Assembly (NCBI RefSeq): GCF_029633965.1
Contig: NZ_CP091277.1
Location: forward strand, 620,001-684,000
From: Methanogenium sp. S4BF
Lineage (GTDB): Archaea > Halobacteriota > Methanomicrobia > Methanomicrobiales > Methanomicrobiaceae
Reading direction: 5' to 3'
Length of the DNA stretch: 64,000 nt
The notes beneath the pieces were generated by a model, which was not told the origin of the DNA, searched no databases, and was given only the letters and a program-made list of their open reading frames with translations. Positions 1-9,176 of the stretch are shown piece by piece. The translations under genes were made by a program, and so were the position numbers. The first letter of the stretch is position 1, and every line of letters starts with the position of its first letter.

Positions 1-130
1 TTTTTGCAATATCTGATGCTGCCTCGGTGTTTATGTCATAGACAATCACATCTCCGACACTTTTCAGTTCGGAATACACACGGGCATGATTCTTCCCCAT
101 TACTCCTGTTCCAATGACTCCAACATCCAT
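1..130 (-). CDS. Gfo/Idh/MocA-family oxidoreductase, N-terminal fragment
   Basis: Only the first 43 codons lie in the window; the gene runs off the left edge. The translation begins MDVGVIGTGVMGKNHARVY, a Rossmann nucleotide-binding start (GxGxMGxxHARVY) typical of Gfo/Idh/MocA NAD(P)-dependent sugar or inositol dehydrogenases. The ATG at 128-130 is preceded by a GGAG Shine-Dalgarno-like sequence. In archaeal surface-glycan regions such enzymes often oxidise UDP-sugars, which fits the neighbours, but the substrate cannot be read from this fragment. Confidence 0.75.
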   Translation of the reverse strand, partial: MDVGVIGTGVMGKNHARVYSELKSVGDVIVYDINTEAASDIAK

Positions 131-566
131 TTAAATCACTCCGTTATTTTCATACAGAGATTCAGGCAGCATTCCGGAACCTCCCTGGTGCTGCCTTTCC
201 GGTGATCTTTCATTTGAAAGACTCTTACTGGCGTGGGCACATATGCGGACATCAATTTATGAGAGATATCCGGATGTGCTGGCCATTGTTGTTCACCCAA
301 TCTCCGTTTGCTAACAAGCCCTGAATGTTGTAAATCACTATTTAGATTTATGCCGGGCAGTGGCTGGATGATTCTTTGTTTATTCGAAATACAATTTAAT
401 ATATTTAAAAATGCGGATTATATTTGGATTTAGTCCTTAAAATGTGCATATAATAAGGCAATCTAATCAAATTGCGAATTTTCTGGTAATTTCGAAAGCG
501 GGTTGTATAAGCAATGCACCAGGACTGCCCGAGAGACTTGTTGTAATGAATATTCTGATTTCATTT
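131..566. other. Intergenic region, no gene seen
   Basis: 436 bp between two genes on the minus strand. Positions about 380-480 are very AT-rich with several TATA-like stretches. The ribosome-binding site of the oxidoreductase lies at the left end. No open frame with coding character and no RNA gene was recognised. Confidence 0.5.
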
Positions 567-1340
567 CTACAGAAGTAAGACAAATAAGATCGTAACAGCA
601 CCAAGGATGATACAGAATATCCAGAATGGTGTCCGTTTCGCTATCTTCAGGAGGACATTCATTGATATGTAACCAAAAAAAAGGGATGACACAGTTAAAA
701 TGAATGCAGTCTGGAGTGGTATAAGTCGAATCGTCCCAAAATCAATGAGGAAAATTGATAATGCTGCAGGGACACTCATCAGAAAAGAGATCACCAGTGC
801 TGTTTCCTGATTTATTTTTTGTGCAAGAAGCGCTGCCATGGTAATGCCGGACCGTGAAATCCCCGGAAGAATGGCAAACCCCTGAGCTAAACCTGTAATG
901 ATGGTATCTTTGTCAGTCATTTGATCCATTTCCTTCTTTCCTGAGGTTCCCGAGGCTTTCATAATTATGCCGGTAAGGATCAGCATACCCCCAATTAAAA
1001 GCGTAAAGGTGGATGAATTTTGTCCGGGGGATATTGATTTTAATAAAAAATATAGGGGCAGGGCGGTTACAGCCGTTGAAAGAGATGCGATCAGGATGAT
1101 TCTTGTTGGTTTATAGTCCAGGCGAAGGTTTCTTAAAATCTGGATGAACTCCTCCCTGAAACGGATTATCACTGCTATCATTGTGCCGAAGTGAAGATAA
1201 AATGCATAGGAAAGAGCCGTTTGAGGATTCATGTGGAGGGAATTAAGCAAATAGAGCATGGTCTGTGCTTCACTGCTTATCGGGAGCCATTCAATGGTTC
1301 CCTGAATTGCACCTGCAATAACTGCTTCCATGCCGTTCAT
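567..1340 (-). CDS. UppP/BacA-like polyprenyl-diphosphatase
   Basis: A 257-residue, multi-helix membrane protein of the UppP (BacA) family, which dephosphorylates polyprenyl diphosphate to recycle the lipid carrier of glycan assembly; in archaea the carrier would be dolichol-type. The two family motifs are visible: QGTIEWLPISS near the N-terminus and LPGISRSGIT in the second half. The histidine that follows the first motif in bacterial UppP (SSTGH) is glutamine here (SSEAQ). I start the gene at MNGMEAV (ATG at 1338-1340): an upstream start at 1442 would overlap the end of the neighbouring gene and add residues unlike the family. It sits 74 bp behind the lyase-like gene on the same strand and may be co-transcribed with it. 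Confidence 0.8.
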   Translation of the reverse strand: MNGMEAVIAGAIQGTIEWLPISSEAQTMLYLLNSLHMNPQTALSYAFYLHFGTMIAVIIRFREEFIQILRNLRLDYKPTRIILIASLSTAVTALPLYFLLKSISPGQNSSTFTLLIGGMLILTGIIMKASGTSGKKEMDQMTDKDTIITGLAQGFAILPGISRSGITMAALLAQKINQETALVISFLMSVPAALSIFLIDFGTIRLIPLQTAFILTVSSLFFGYISMNVLLKIAKRTPFWIFCIILGAVTILFVLLL

Positions 1341-1414
1341 ACGATAGAATGGAGTGGGTTCGCTATGATTAATAGTTTGTGCAGAATTACGAAACCGAAC
1401 ATATCGGGGGGGTG

Positions 1415-4111
1415 TTATCGTTTGTTTCTCCTGGCGCACCAACCGATGCCCGTGAGAACGATAATCCCTGTCATAAGGCTGGTGGCTATACTTCCTGTTT
1501 TTTGCTCAGCTGGAAATATTTCCGTTGTTTTTTCTGGTATATCATCAGCGATGGAGAATGTCTGAGATGAATCGGGTGATGTGAATTCATTCAGGAGAAT
1601 GATGTGAGCTGTTTGTCCCTTTGACTGAATCTCAAATGCAGAATTATTTTTATCGGAAAAAATTTTGACTGCAGATCCGTTATTCGTCTCTTCAAATCCG
1701 GTATATGGCATTCCATCTCTGTTTATCTGCCGGATTGTATTCTGAGGAATATTAACGGTTGCTTCCATCCCGGGATCAGTTTGCGAAATGGCGATCTGTT
1801 CCCTCCCATTCATCCTGAGGTAGGTGCCTCCTGAGATCATACAGTAATAATCTGCTGAATTTGCTGGCTGGCGGTAAAACAGCATCGCTGCATCTGTTTC
1901 AAATACATCAAAAGATACATCTCCTTTTCCGGAGTAAATGGTGTCAGTATTGGATGCTGAATTAATTTGCAACGCATTTCCTGTTCCGGTGACAGGAAGT
2001 TCAACCGCTTGTTTCCGTTCTTCATACAGGTATCCTGACATGAGAACAGTGATGCGGGAGAGTTCTTCTGCAGGTCTACTCCTCAGATAGACAATTGGTG
2101 TAAAAACCTCTGATGCAGCATCATACCCTGCAATTCGGCCAACATGCTTTGTGATAATAATCTCTGATGAAGGAACCGAAAAGATGCTCAGCAGAACCTG
2201 ATTTTTATACGGATTTGATGTTTCCCAGCTGATTGAATTCGTTCTGATACCGGTTTCGGTTTCCTGCTTATAAGGGAGAGAAAGCCAGTTGTATGAATCC
2301 CCGTTTATTGTAAGACTCCCTTTGACATGTCCGATTTCTGCTTCCACATATTCATTATCCCCGTTTTTATCCTCTGTCGGTATAATTTCAAGACTGGACG
2401 GGCGCAATACGTTTCGGTATATCCACTCCTGATCACTTGTCAGACTGTCAAATACCACGAAATAATCATCATCGGGATACAGAATCGTCCGGGTATACTG
2501 TATTGGTGACGTGAGCGCAACACTTGTTGACCAGTCATTGTCAATCACTGTGCTGATCGTTTCTGAGGCAGCGATCCCCTCCATCCATGGGGTCTGAATC
2601 ACTGTTTCAACAGTAACCGGGGTATCAATCCCGCCAGCATCTCCTTTATATATCCCTCTTGCCTGGCTGTCTGCCCACGAGGATGTCGTAAACGGGGTCT
2701 GCGGGTCTTCGATTTCAATACTGTTGTGGTGTACGCCATATTGTCCGTAATAGGTGTCAAGGACGTGCTTTGTTTCGCCTGCGTCTGCCAGGAGAAGATC
2801 TCCGTTGCCGTAATATTCAATGCTCAGCTGGTCATGGTGTGCCATGTCCCGGTTGCTGTTTGTCTGCACATTAAAGGTGACAAGCGACAGCCAGTCTGAA
2901 TCTTCCTGCCAGTCTTCCCTGAATACCTGATAGATGGCATCTTCATCCAGGCGACTGGTCCAGTCCGGTGAGTCGCGGCTGATGCTGTTGTAATTGCCAT
3001 AGACACAGAAGAGCAGTTTGGTTGGTGCAAGGTCATTTTCCCTGGAATACGGCAGGAGATTATCTCCTTTGGTCTGGTCAAGGTATCTGAGCACCTCTCC
3101 TTTCTCCTGATCATTCAGGAGACTGAGAATGGCCCTTTGGTACGTTTCAAGTGTATTTCCCGCCGTTACATAATTGTTCATGTATCCGTTGGGCATGGTC
3201 TCCCAGAGTTCAGACGTTACGATCTTTTTTGCCACCGGATAGTCATCGAGTATATTCCTGTCATAGTGGTTGCTGTATACCTGGAACCACCAGAGAAGAT
3301 CATCAATCACATATGTCTTGTATGCTCCAAGCAGGTGCTTTCCTGATGCCTCATCAAATCCAAACGATATGAGGGGCCTGTTATATGTGTGAAGTTCATC
3401 GTTAACGAAGAGATAATCTGTTCCGGCTTTAATCCAGTCCTCGGGGCCGGAATTTAACGGAATGTTGTTTGGATTGGTGTAGTCCTCAAGTGCGAGTCCT
3501 GCGATCGCAACACCTGGATATGCCTGTCCATGGTAGTCAGCAAATGTGACATAGGTCTTTTTCGTTCCGTCGCCATTCAGGTCGCGGTACGTACGGTCTG
3601 CAAGTATCGCAAGTTTGTCACGTATGATTGTGTCATCCGCAGAAGTGAGGCCCGGCTGTGCCCAGTCATAGGCAAGGGAATAACCGTTCAGTGATACTGC
3701 CCTGTCCATGTCATACGGAGCATCCCCGACATCGAGGTTGAGAAGTGCCTGACGCGCTTTATCAAGGTATTTCTGGTCCTTTGTTATCTGGTAGGCAAGG
3801 GCGAGATCACCTGCAAATCCGCTTCGGTATGATACCCTGTTATAGGTCGCCCAGTTTGGATTCGAGAAATCACGTGAGAGTGATGCATCTGCAGATCGGA
3901 GAATGCCTGCATTCCAGGTGTTCCATGGTGCAGATGAACTATACTGATAGCCGGGCACTTCGGTAATGTCTGAAAACAGGAGATTCGGATGCGATGCTGC
4001 TGATGGGAACGAGCAGCATACAGTCATTGATATGAGAATGAGTGCATATAAATACTTTTTTGTATTAATGCCTGATATTATAGCGAGGGTCTCATTCATG
4101 CTTTTATTCAT
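1415..4111 (-). CDS. Secreted alginate lyase / heparinase II/III-like protein, C-terminally anchored
   Basis: 898 residues. An N-terminal signal peptide (hydrophobic stretch ending around SAASHPN) is followed by an alpha/alpha-toroid alginate-lyase-like domain (about 60-350) and a heparinase II/III-like beta domain with HHDQLSIEYYGNGDLLLADAG (about 430-460). A C-terminal hydrophobic helix followed by RRNKR suggests a membrane anchor; no PGF or PEF sorting motif is seen. The family cleaves uronic-acid polysaccharides by beta-elimination; substrate and activity here are inferred. The start at 4111 has an AGGA sequence upstream and an AT-rich promoter; ATG at 4099 is an alternative. Its middle is almost identical to the gene at 9177-14111, although both ends have diverged. 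Confidence 0.8.
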   Translation of the reverse strand: MNKSMNETLAIISGINTKKYLYALILISMTVCCSFPSAASHPNLLFSDITEVPGYQYSSSAPWNTWNAGILRSADASLSRDFSNPNWATYNRVSYRSGFAGDLALAYQITKDQKYLDKARQALLNLDVGDAPYDMDRAVSLNGYSLAYDWAQPGLTSADDTIIRDKLAILADRTYRDLNGDGTKKTYVTFADYHGQAYPGVAIAGLALEDYTNPNNIPLNSGPEDWIKAGTDYLFVNDELHTYNRPLISFGFDEASGKHLLGAYKTYVIDDLLWWFQVYSNHYDRNILDDYPVAKKIVTSELWETMPNGYMNNYVTAGNTLETYQRAILSLLNDQEKGEVLRYLDQTKGDNLLPYSRENDLAPTKLLFCVYGNYNSISRDSPDWTSRLDEDAIYQVFREDWQEDSDWLSLVTFNVQTNSNRDMAHHDQLSIEYYGNGDLLLADAGETKHVLDTYYGQYGVHHNSIEIEDPQTPFTTSSWADSQARGIYKGDAGGIDTPVTVETVIQTPWMEGIAASETISTVIDNDWSTSVALTSPIQYTRTILYPDDDYFVVFDSLTSDQEWIYRNVLRPSSLEIIPTEDKNGDNEYVEAEIGHVKGSLTINGDSYNWLSLPYKQETETGIRTNSISWETSNPYKNQVLLSIFSVPSSEIIITKHVGRIAGYDAASEVFTPIVYLRSRPAEELSRITVLMSGYLYEERKQAVELPVTGTGNALQINSASNTDTIYSGKGDVSFDVFETDAAMLFYRQPANSADYYCMISGGTYLRMNGREQIAISQTDPGMEATVNIPQNTIRQINRDGMPYTGFEETNNGSAVKIFSDKNNSAFEIQSKGQTAHIILLNEFTSPDSSQTFSIADDIPEKTTEIFPAEQKTGSIATSLMTGIIVLTGIGWCARRNKR
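2766..3810. repeat. Nearly identical 1,045-bp tract, copy 1
   Basis: Base-by-base comparison with 12772-13816 (constant offset 10,006) shows a single mismatch, C/T at 3514/13520, which changes Gly to Ser. Mismatches begin immediately outside, at 2765 and at 3811 and 3818. The tract lies wholly inside the coding sequence of the lyase-like gene. Confidence 0.95.
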
Positions 4112-4284
4112 CCGTTCCTGATATAATAATTTATTTAATATTTGGGTTTCGGGAAAATTTTGTGGATCACATTAATATATTACAATAATAGATGAGGTAT
4201 CAGATTGGTGTGGTAGAGAAACATGCATCACAGAAGGACTGGGTTTACGTTTTGAAAGAGCGACTGACGATTAATTTCTAAAAT

Positions 4285-4294
4285 CTAAATAAAG
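4285..4294 (+). promoter_or_regulatory. TATA-like promoter of the GT-C-like gene
   Basis: CTAAATAAAG lies 18-27 bases before the ATG at 4312, and no Shine-Dalgarno sequence is visible. This spacing fits an archaeal TATA box with a leaderless or nearly leaderless transcript. The 200-bp divergent region also holds the promoter of the minus-strand lyase gene. Confidence 0.45.
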
Positions 4295-4311
4295 AATAAA
4301 ATTCGGTAATT

Positions 4312-7300
4312 ATGGGGTTAATAAGCTCAAACTGGCTGAAAAAGATGGATTACTTTGGGCGAATTCATGCATATTATGCAAAAGACAGATCGTTCTTTAT
4401 ATTGTTGCTTTTTCTTATTGCAGTCCTTCTAATTGGATATCTTATTCCTGCCTTCTATTTTGGCCGTCCTTTTGGAACAGATACGTATACCCATATTTTT
4501 CACGTGCAGGAGATGTATGGGACGAATTCACTGTTCGATTTTTATGACGAATTGGGGAAACAGGTATTGAATCCTGCTCTCGAGGATAATATGTTTAATT
4601 ACCCCTTTGGTTCATGGTTGTTTATTGCTGTTCTTGCAAAGGTGATCAATCTTGAACCAGATTTCACTGCCTTTATCTTTAGTGTGGTGTTTTTGGGAAT
4701 TGTCGCAATTTCATATTTCGTCTATGCAGGGCTTTTTGTCAAGACGAAATCCCAGAGATTGTTTGCAGTTTTGTTTTTATTTTCTATGCCAAATGTTGTA
4801 CTGACCGTGAACAATTATCGTCCGTCAACATTCGTTCTGCCATTTTTATTGTTTGCGATATATGCTACATATTCTGAAGAAATTAATTTAAAAAACCTTT
4901 TTCTTATGGCATTGGCGGTATTTGCTATAGCGCTGACCCACACGGGAACTCTTATTTACCTGATGATATTTTCTATTGCTTTTTTCTGGATTTATTGCCT
5001 ATTTGCAAGGAAATTTTCCCGTTCGCTTTTTTTATTGGCATCAAGCACGTTTCTTTTCTTCTGGATTGCGGTAAAATTTTTTCCTCATCTCTATCAACAG
5101 TATGCAGCGAAGTCTGCACTCTTTTTGACACCGGGTAATTTCCTTTCAGGTAAATTCCATATCTTTTTTGCTGACGATCTGAGTTCTGTGCTGTATGAAA
5201 ATCTCTTCATAAATCATCAGTTTGTGTATGTGATTATCTGGTCAGCATTTGTTTTTGCAGTAGGAAGTTTGCTGGTTTTTGTGGGGGAACAGATTTTTCA
5301 GCAATATTCACGATTCGAGAATGAGAGAAAACACGCTTTTCTTCCTTTATCAGGCATGTCTCATTCCTTTTTGACAACCCCATTCTGGATTGGACCGATG
5401 CATGCAATTCTTGGTGTCATCGGATTTTTCCGGCTTGATTTGAAGGGTAAATGTTTAGCGGTAACCGTTGTTCTGACAACTGTTGTACCGGCAATGATGC
5501 AGGCTTCAGAAGGAATAACGGGGGCTACCGGCGCACTCAGAGAAATCTCATACCTCTTCCTGATAATCCCTGTTGCTGCTGTTTTGGGTCTCTGGTATAT
5601 TATCCCGGTTATAAGGAAGAAAACCAAAAACAGCCATGCGATAATCACGCTGTTGTTTGTTTTGATCTTTACGGTAATTATTGTCACACCGGTAGTTGGG
5701 AATGGGTATTATCTGCCTTCGATTTCCGGCGACGATTATATCATCGAAGGAATGCAGTGGTTGTCAGGAACAGGCAACCAGAATGAAAAAGTCGCAGGAT
5801 ACGGGTATCGTACCGTACCTGTGTACAGCGGAAAGATGGACGCATCATATGGCCTTGCGTCCGGTACACAGACCCGTACTTTTATCGAACTCCTAAAAGG
5901 CATATACTTCAAAAATAATGGAAATCAGGTGATGGATTTCTATTCTCTGTTCGGTGCCAAATATGTGTTAATTTCTGACAAATTGATCGATAACCTCAAC
6001 AGTGACAATGAAGAGGTGGTTATTGATTCGGATATGTACCTGGATAAAATATTTTCGAGCAGAGATTTTGGAATATATGCTTTCCTGCAGCTATCAATCA
6101 ATCCTGCCGGCAATTATTTTACGAACGATCTGGTTTCAATTGACGATGTTGGGTCTAATGTCGAAATTCAGACAAAAATATATAAAGTGGTTATTGATCA
6201 GGATACACCAACGATAAAATATCTCGGAACCCCTTCGCAGAATTGCCTTCAGGAAGGTTCAATGTATGAGATGGCCCGGATATCCTGGCTTGGAAATAGT
6301 GATGATCTGGGGGCATATACCTTCTTTGATGAGGAGTTTACCCGTGAAGAATCTGAAAATCAACTCATTTATCGCACTGTCCTTAAAGACGATCGTGGGA
6401 TAAACACCTGGTCATCGGTTGCTGTAGTGTATACATTCCTTCCTGAAACGATTAAAAGAGAATTTATTATTTCAAATGACAGGCTTTCCACAAGTGAAGC
6501 ACCCATAATGAGAACATATTTCTCAACAAATCTCTTTATGCCCGCATCCACTTTTGTTCTGAAAAAATCCTTTAGCAGGATTGAAAAGGACATATACCCT
6601 TCAGAGGATGCAGTAGATATCAATGATGTTTATGAGGAATTTTATTTTTCAGGCGGTGATTCAGGTATATATATCAAATATGATGATACTGCCCCTTATC
6701 CCAATTATATTTCATATAAAGGTTCAACGGTATATGATTATAGTTCCTTTAGTGTCGGCAATTTTGAAATAATACAGCCAGGTGCATCTCTTCACATTAC
6801 GCAGTACATATCCGTTGGGAGTGAGGATCTTGCAAAACAACATATCCTAAATGAAAACCGGATATCATTACATCCGTATCCCGATGGGATTACTCCGCTG
6901 ATCCTTTGTGGTTATGACTGTGGTGGTAATACCATGAGATACGGAAGGCTTGATACCTTTGCAATAGGGGATCAGAATGTAGAATATACAGACGTTTCAG
7001 GTGTTTTACGGCTTAAAAATACTCTTAATTCCGTCTCAACTGATGGCGAAAGGAATATTCCTTACATAATTTCTATTGGGGTCTCCCCTCCTTACAACAA
7101 CATCCTGTACTGTGAAGGATTGCGTCAGCCCCAGATGGCAATGTATAATGGAAAACCAACAGGAACAGTTATTCTGCCGGAATCTGAACCCAGAACGGAG
7201 ATGCTGTCAAGCCGGAAAACCCGCCAGGAATTCTTTAATGACTGGGAAAATGTGATCCGTAGTGTTTCTGCAAACGATGACATGGCGCTCTTTCTGATGC

Positions 7301-7956
7301 GGCCGAAAGATGTGGAAAATCCTGTTTATTCTCAGGATTTTCTGGACATTCTTTCATATGCAAAGGAGTCCGGCCTTACACTCACTGAGCCGGAGGTTAT
7401 TGCCAATCATTTCAGCAATCTGCAGCAGATTGCCTATAATTCTTCCTTTGAGATGGATGAAGCGACAATAACTGTTATGAATAAAAATGCTGTCCCGGTA
7501 GAGGGCGTAACTTTTGTTGTGCGAATGCCAATGCTGGACCGGGATGTCTATGTTGTTGATAATAATGGTGAAATAAAAAAGACGGATAAGTATATTGATC
7601 AGAATATAATCTATGTGGCTGTTGATCTGGAACCACAGCAGTCAAAAACGATCACTATTCGGCCTGGTCTTGCAAAAAAGCAGCTCTCTGTTGAAATCCC
7701 GGGTTCCCTTAAAGAAGGGACCATAAATATTGTTGTACGTGATGAGATGGGTCAGCCGGTTAACAAAGCCCGGATAATTATTGATGATATGCCCTATACT
7801 ACGAATGAATATGGCAATGTTTCTTTGTATCTGAGACGGGGTTCATATGAGCTGACTGTGGAAAAGGCAGGTTACCGTAAAGAGATGCGTAATATCAATG
7901 TAAACAGCTATCTGTCATTCTTCGAAGAAATTTTTGGATCTGTTTTTTCTTCATGA
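4312..7956 (+). CDS. Large GT-C-like multi-pass membrane protein with extracytoplasmic domains
   Basis: 1214 residues. The first ~480 hold about a dozen hydrophobic helices; the first extracytoplasmic loop has an acidic FGTDTYTHIFHVQEM segment resembling the catalytic loop of GT-C lipid-linked glycosyltransferases. Residues ~490-1130 are a large soluble, probably beta-rich region of unknown family. The last ~75 residues (VVRDEMGQPVNKARIII, then GSYELTVEKAGY) look like a carboxypeptidase-regulatory/Ig-like fold. The protein is probably a surface-glycan polymerase or transferase. It is divergent from the lyase at 4111, which hints at a shared role in polysaccharide metabolism. The GT-C assignment rests on topology and the loop motif only. 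Confidence 0.55.
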   Translation: MGLISSNWLKKMDYFGRIHAYYAKDRSFFILLLFLIAVLLIGYLIPAFYFGRPFGTDTYTHIFHVQEMYGTNSLFDFYDELGKQVLNPALEDNMFNYPFGSWLFIAVLAKVINLEPDFTAFIFSVVFLGIVAISYFVYAGLFVKTKSQRLFAVLFLFSMPNVVLTVNNYRPSTFVLPFLLFAIYATYSEEINLKNLFLMALAVFAIALTHTGTLIYLMIFSIAFFWIYCLFARKFSRSLFLLASSTFLFFWIAVKFFPHLYQQYAAKSALFLTPGNFLSGKFHIFFADDLSSVLYENLFINHQFVYVIIWSAFVFAVGSLLVFVGEQIFQQYSRFENERKHAFLPLSGMSHSFLTTPFWIGPMHAILGVIGFFRLDLKGKCLAVTVVLTTVVPAMMQASEGITGATGALREISYLFLIIPVAAVLGLWYIIPVIRKKTKNSHAIITLLFVLIFTVIIVTPVVGNGYYLPSISGDDYIIEGMQWLSGTGNQNEKVAGYGYRTVPVYSGKMDASYGLASGTQTRTFIELLKGIYFKNNGNQVMDFYSLFGAKYVLISDKLIDNLNSDNEEVVIDSDMYLDKIFSSRDFGIYAFLQLSINPAGNYFTNDLVSIDDVGSNVEIQTKIYKVVIDQDTPTIKYLGTPSQNCLQEGSMYEMARISWLGNSDDLGAYTFFDEEFTREESENQLIYRTVLKDDRGINTWSSVAVVYTFLPETIKREFIISNDRLSTSEAPIMRTYFSTNLFMPASTFVLKKSFSRIEKDIYPSEDAVDINDVYEEFYFSGGDSGIYIKYDDTAPYPNYISYKGSTVYDYSSFSVGNFEIIQPGASLHITQYISVGSEDLAKQHILNENRISLHPYPDGITPLILCGYDCGGNTMRYGRLDTFAIGDQNVEYTDVSGVLRLKNTLNSVSTDGERNIPYIISIGVSPPYNNILYCEGLRQPQMAMYNGKPTGTVILPESEPRTEMLSSRKTRQEFFNDWENVIRSVSANDDMALFLMRPKDVENPVYSQDFLDILSYAKESGLTLTEPEVIANHFSNLQQIAYNSSFEMDEATITVMNKNAVPVEGVTFVVRMPMLDRDVYVVDNNGEIKKTDKYIDQNIIYVAVDLEPQQSKTITIRPGLAKKQLSVEIPGSLKEGTINIVVRDEMGQPVNKARIIIDDMPYTTNEYGNVSLYLRRGSYELTVEKAGYRKEMRNINVNSYLSFFEEIFGSVFSS

Positions 7957-8471
7957 AAACAAAACAGGAACATCACAGAAATGGCGGTCAAATAAAAAAA
8001 TCACTATTTTAAAAACTTCAATACCAATTGAAATCTCCGATTATGAATTCTGGTTCGGGCATATCTGATATTTGATGGTCCGGTACTTCTGCTGCAGAAA
8101 TATCACTGCTCATCATTTTGGGATTGTACTGTGCTGCAGAATCAACAGCCTCGAAATATTATCCGGCTGAAGAAGCCGGAGAGATAATAGCGTGGTGCAT
8201 GTTATTTGTCGACTGTAACTGGTTTATTCGGAAATGGCATCATATCTTGTGAATCGAAGGGTCGTTCCGCTTAGTAATCTGCAACGGCCCCCGTGCTTCT
8301 CTTTGAGAGTGACATTTTCCCATTTGACGGGTAATCTCAGCAAGAGAAAAAAACGAAATGTCTCTGATTCGATCAAATCTGAACAAATGGTCCAAGGATC
8401 ATACGGGGTCATATATCTGAGCTGCGTTTTATCACATAATGATAAAAAATAGGGGGGAATGGTTTAGGTAT
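7957..8471. other. Intergenic region with one hairpin
   Basis: 515 bp. A strong stem-loop lies at 8163-8179 (CCGGCT, 5-nt loop, AGCCGG), weakly extended by TTATC/GATAA arms at 8159-8187. Two short overlapping open frames (8224-8452, both strands) have no coding character. The hairpin could mark the 3' end of a transcript; nothing else is recognised. Confidence 0.4.
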
Positions 8472-8891
8472 TCATTCAATCCAGAAATGGACTTCTTCTG
8501 TGTTCATATTGTTTTTATTGGTGAGAAGTACCTGTATCTTTGCAGGATATGATATATTTTCTGTCAGAAGCAACTCTTCATTTTTTTCATAGTTTTCATT
8601 GTTGTCCAGTTGGAATTGTTCTGTAGCCATGATTTTATCATTTAAATTTATTTGAATTTCGTAATCCGTGGCTTTTTGTTCAGAACAGGTAACCCCATAG
8701 GTAAAAGATATTCTGTCAGTTACTGCCTGATTCTGATATGACTCAGGGATTATATATAGTGATGAATGCTGTTCTTCGGTAAAAATAAACAGATATCCTG
8801 TTATCGCAATTGCAATAATTATGGCGATGATTGCTGCAGTCTTAATGATTGAGTAGAATTCTGTCGTATTGCATCCGTCATCCATATTCAT
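8472..8891 (-). CDS. DUF1616 C-terminal-like, single-pass membrane protein
   Basis: 139 residues: a short cytoplasmic N-terminus, one membrane helix (about 16-37) and an outward domain of about 100 residues. The outward part has the layout of the C-terminal half of DUF1616 proteins: SLYIIPESY just after the membrane, a central beta segment, and a final EVHFWIE. In archaea DUF1616 proteins occur in surface-glycosylation loci; their biochemical role is unknown. The N-terminal membrane half of the same family is encoded separately at 15682-16119. An upstream ATATTTAAAC box about 30 bases before the ATG gives it its own promoter. Confidence 0.6.
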   Translation of the reverse strand: MNMDDGCNTTEFYSIIKTAAIIAIIIAIAITGYLFIFTEEQHSSLYIIPESYQNQAVTDRISFTYGVTCSEQKATDYEIQINLNDKIMATEQFQLDNNENYEKNEELLLTENISYPAKIQVLLTNKNNMNTEEVHFWIE

Positions 8892-9014
8892 TCAAACATA
8901 TGATGGTACAATATTGTTTAAATATATAGGTGGTGGTGCTAAAAAACCCGAATGAGCTGAATCTTCATTTTTTCAAAATACCGCTTAATATACTCCCGAA
9001 ATCCAAAATGGTCC

Positions 9015-9035
9015 CATGCAAACAATGTTTGCATG
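9015..9035. promoter_or_regulatory. Perfect 21-bp palindrome, operator-like
   Basis: CATGCAAACA-A-TGTTTGCATG: 10-bp perfect arms around one central base, about 125 bp upstream of the start at 8891 and outside any credible gene. This is the shape of a dimeric regulator site; no partner regulator is identified. Confidence 0.4.
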
Positions 9036-9176
9036 CCCGGTCATGTACCTGGCGGGCGTTTGCCAGAGGAACATTGAATCTCAGTGGGTCTATGAATAGA
9101 AAAATTCTGTTTGAGAGTCGAAAAACACCGGTAATAAAAATGAATGAACGGGAAATAAAAAATGGGGATATATTCT

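Noticed and set aside
8224-8452. Two overlapping short frames on opposite strands
   Set aside because: Neither has coding character, ribosome-binding site or family.
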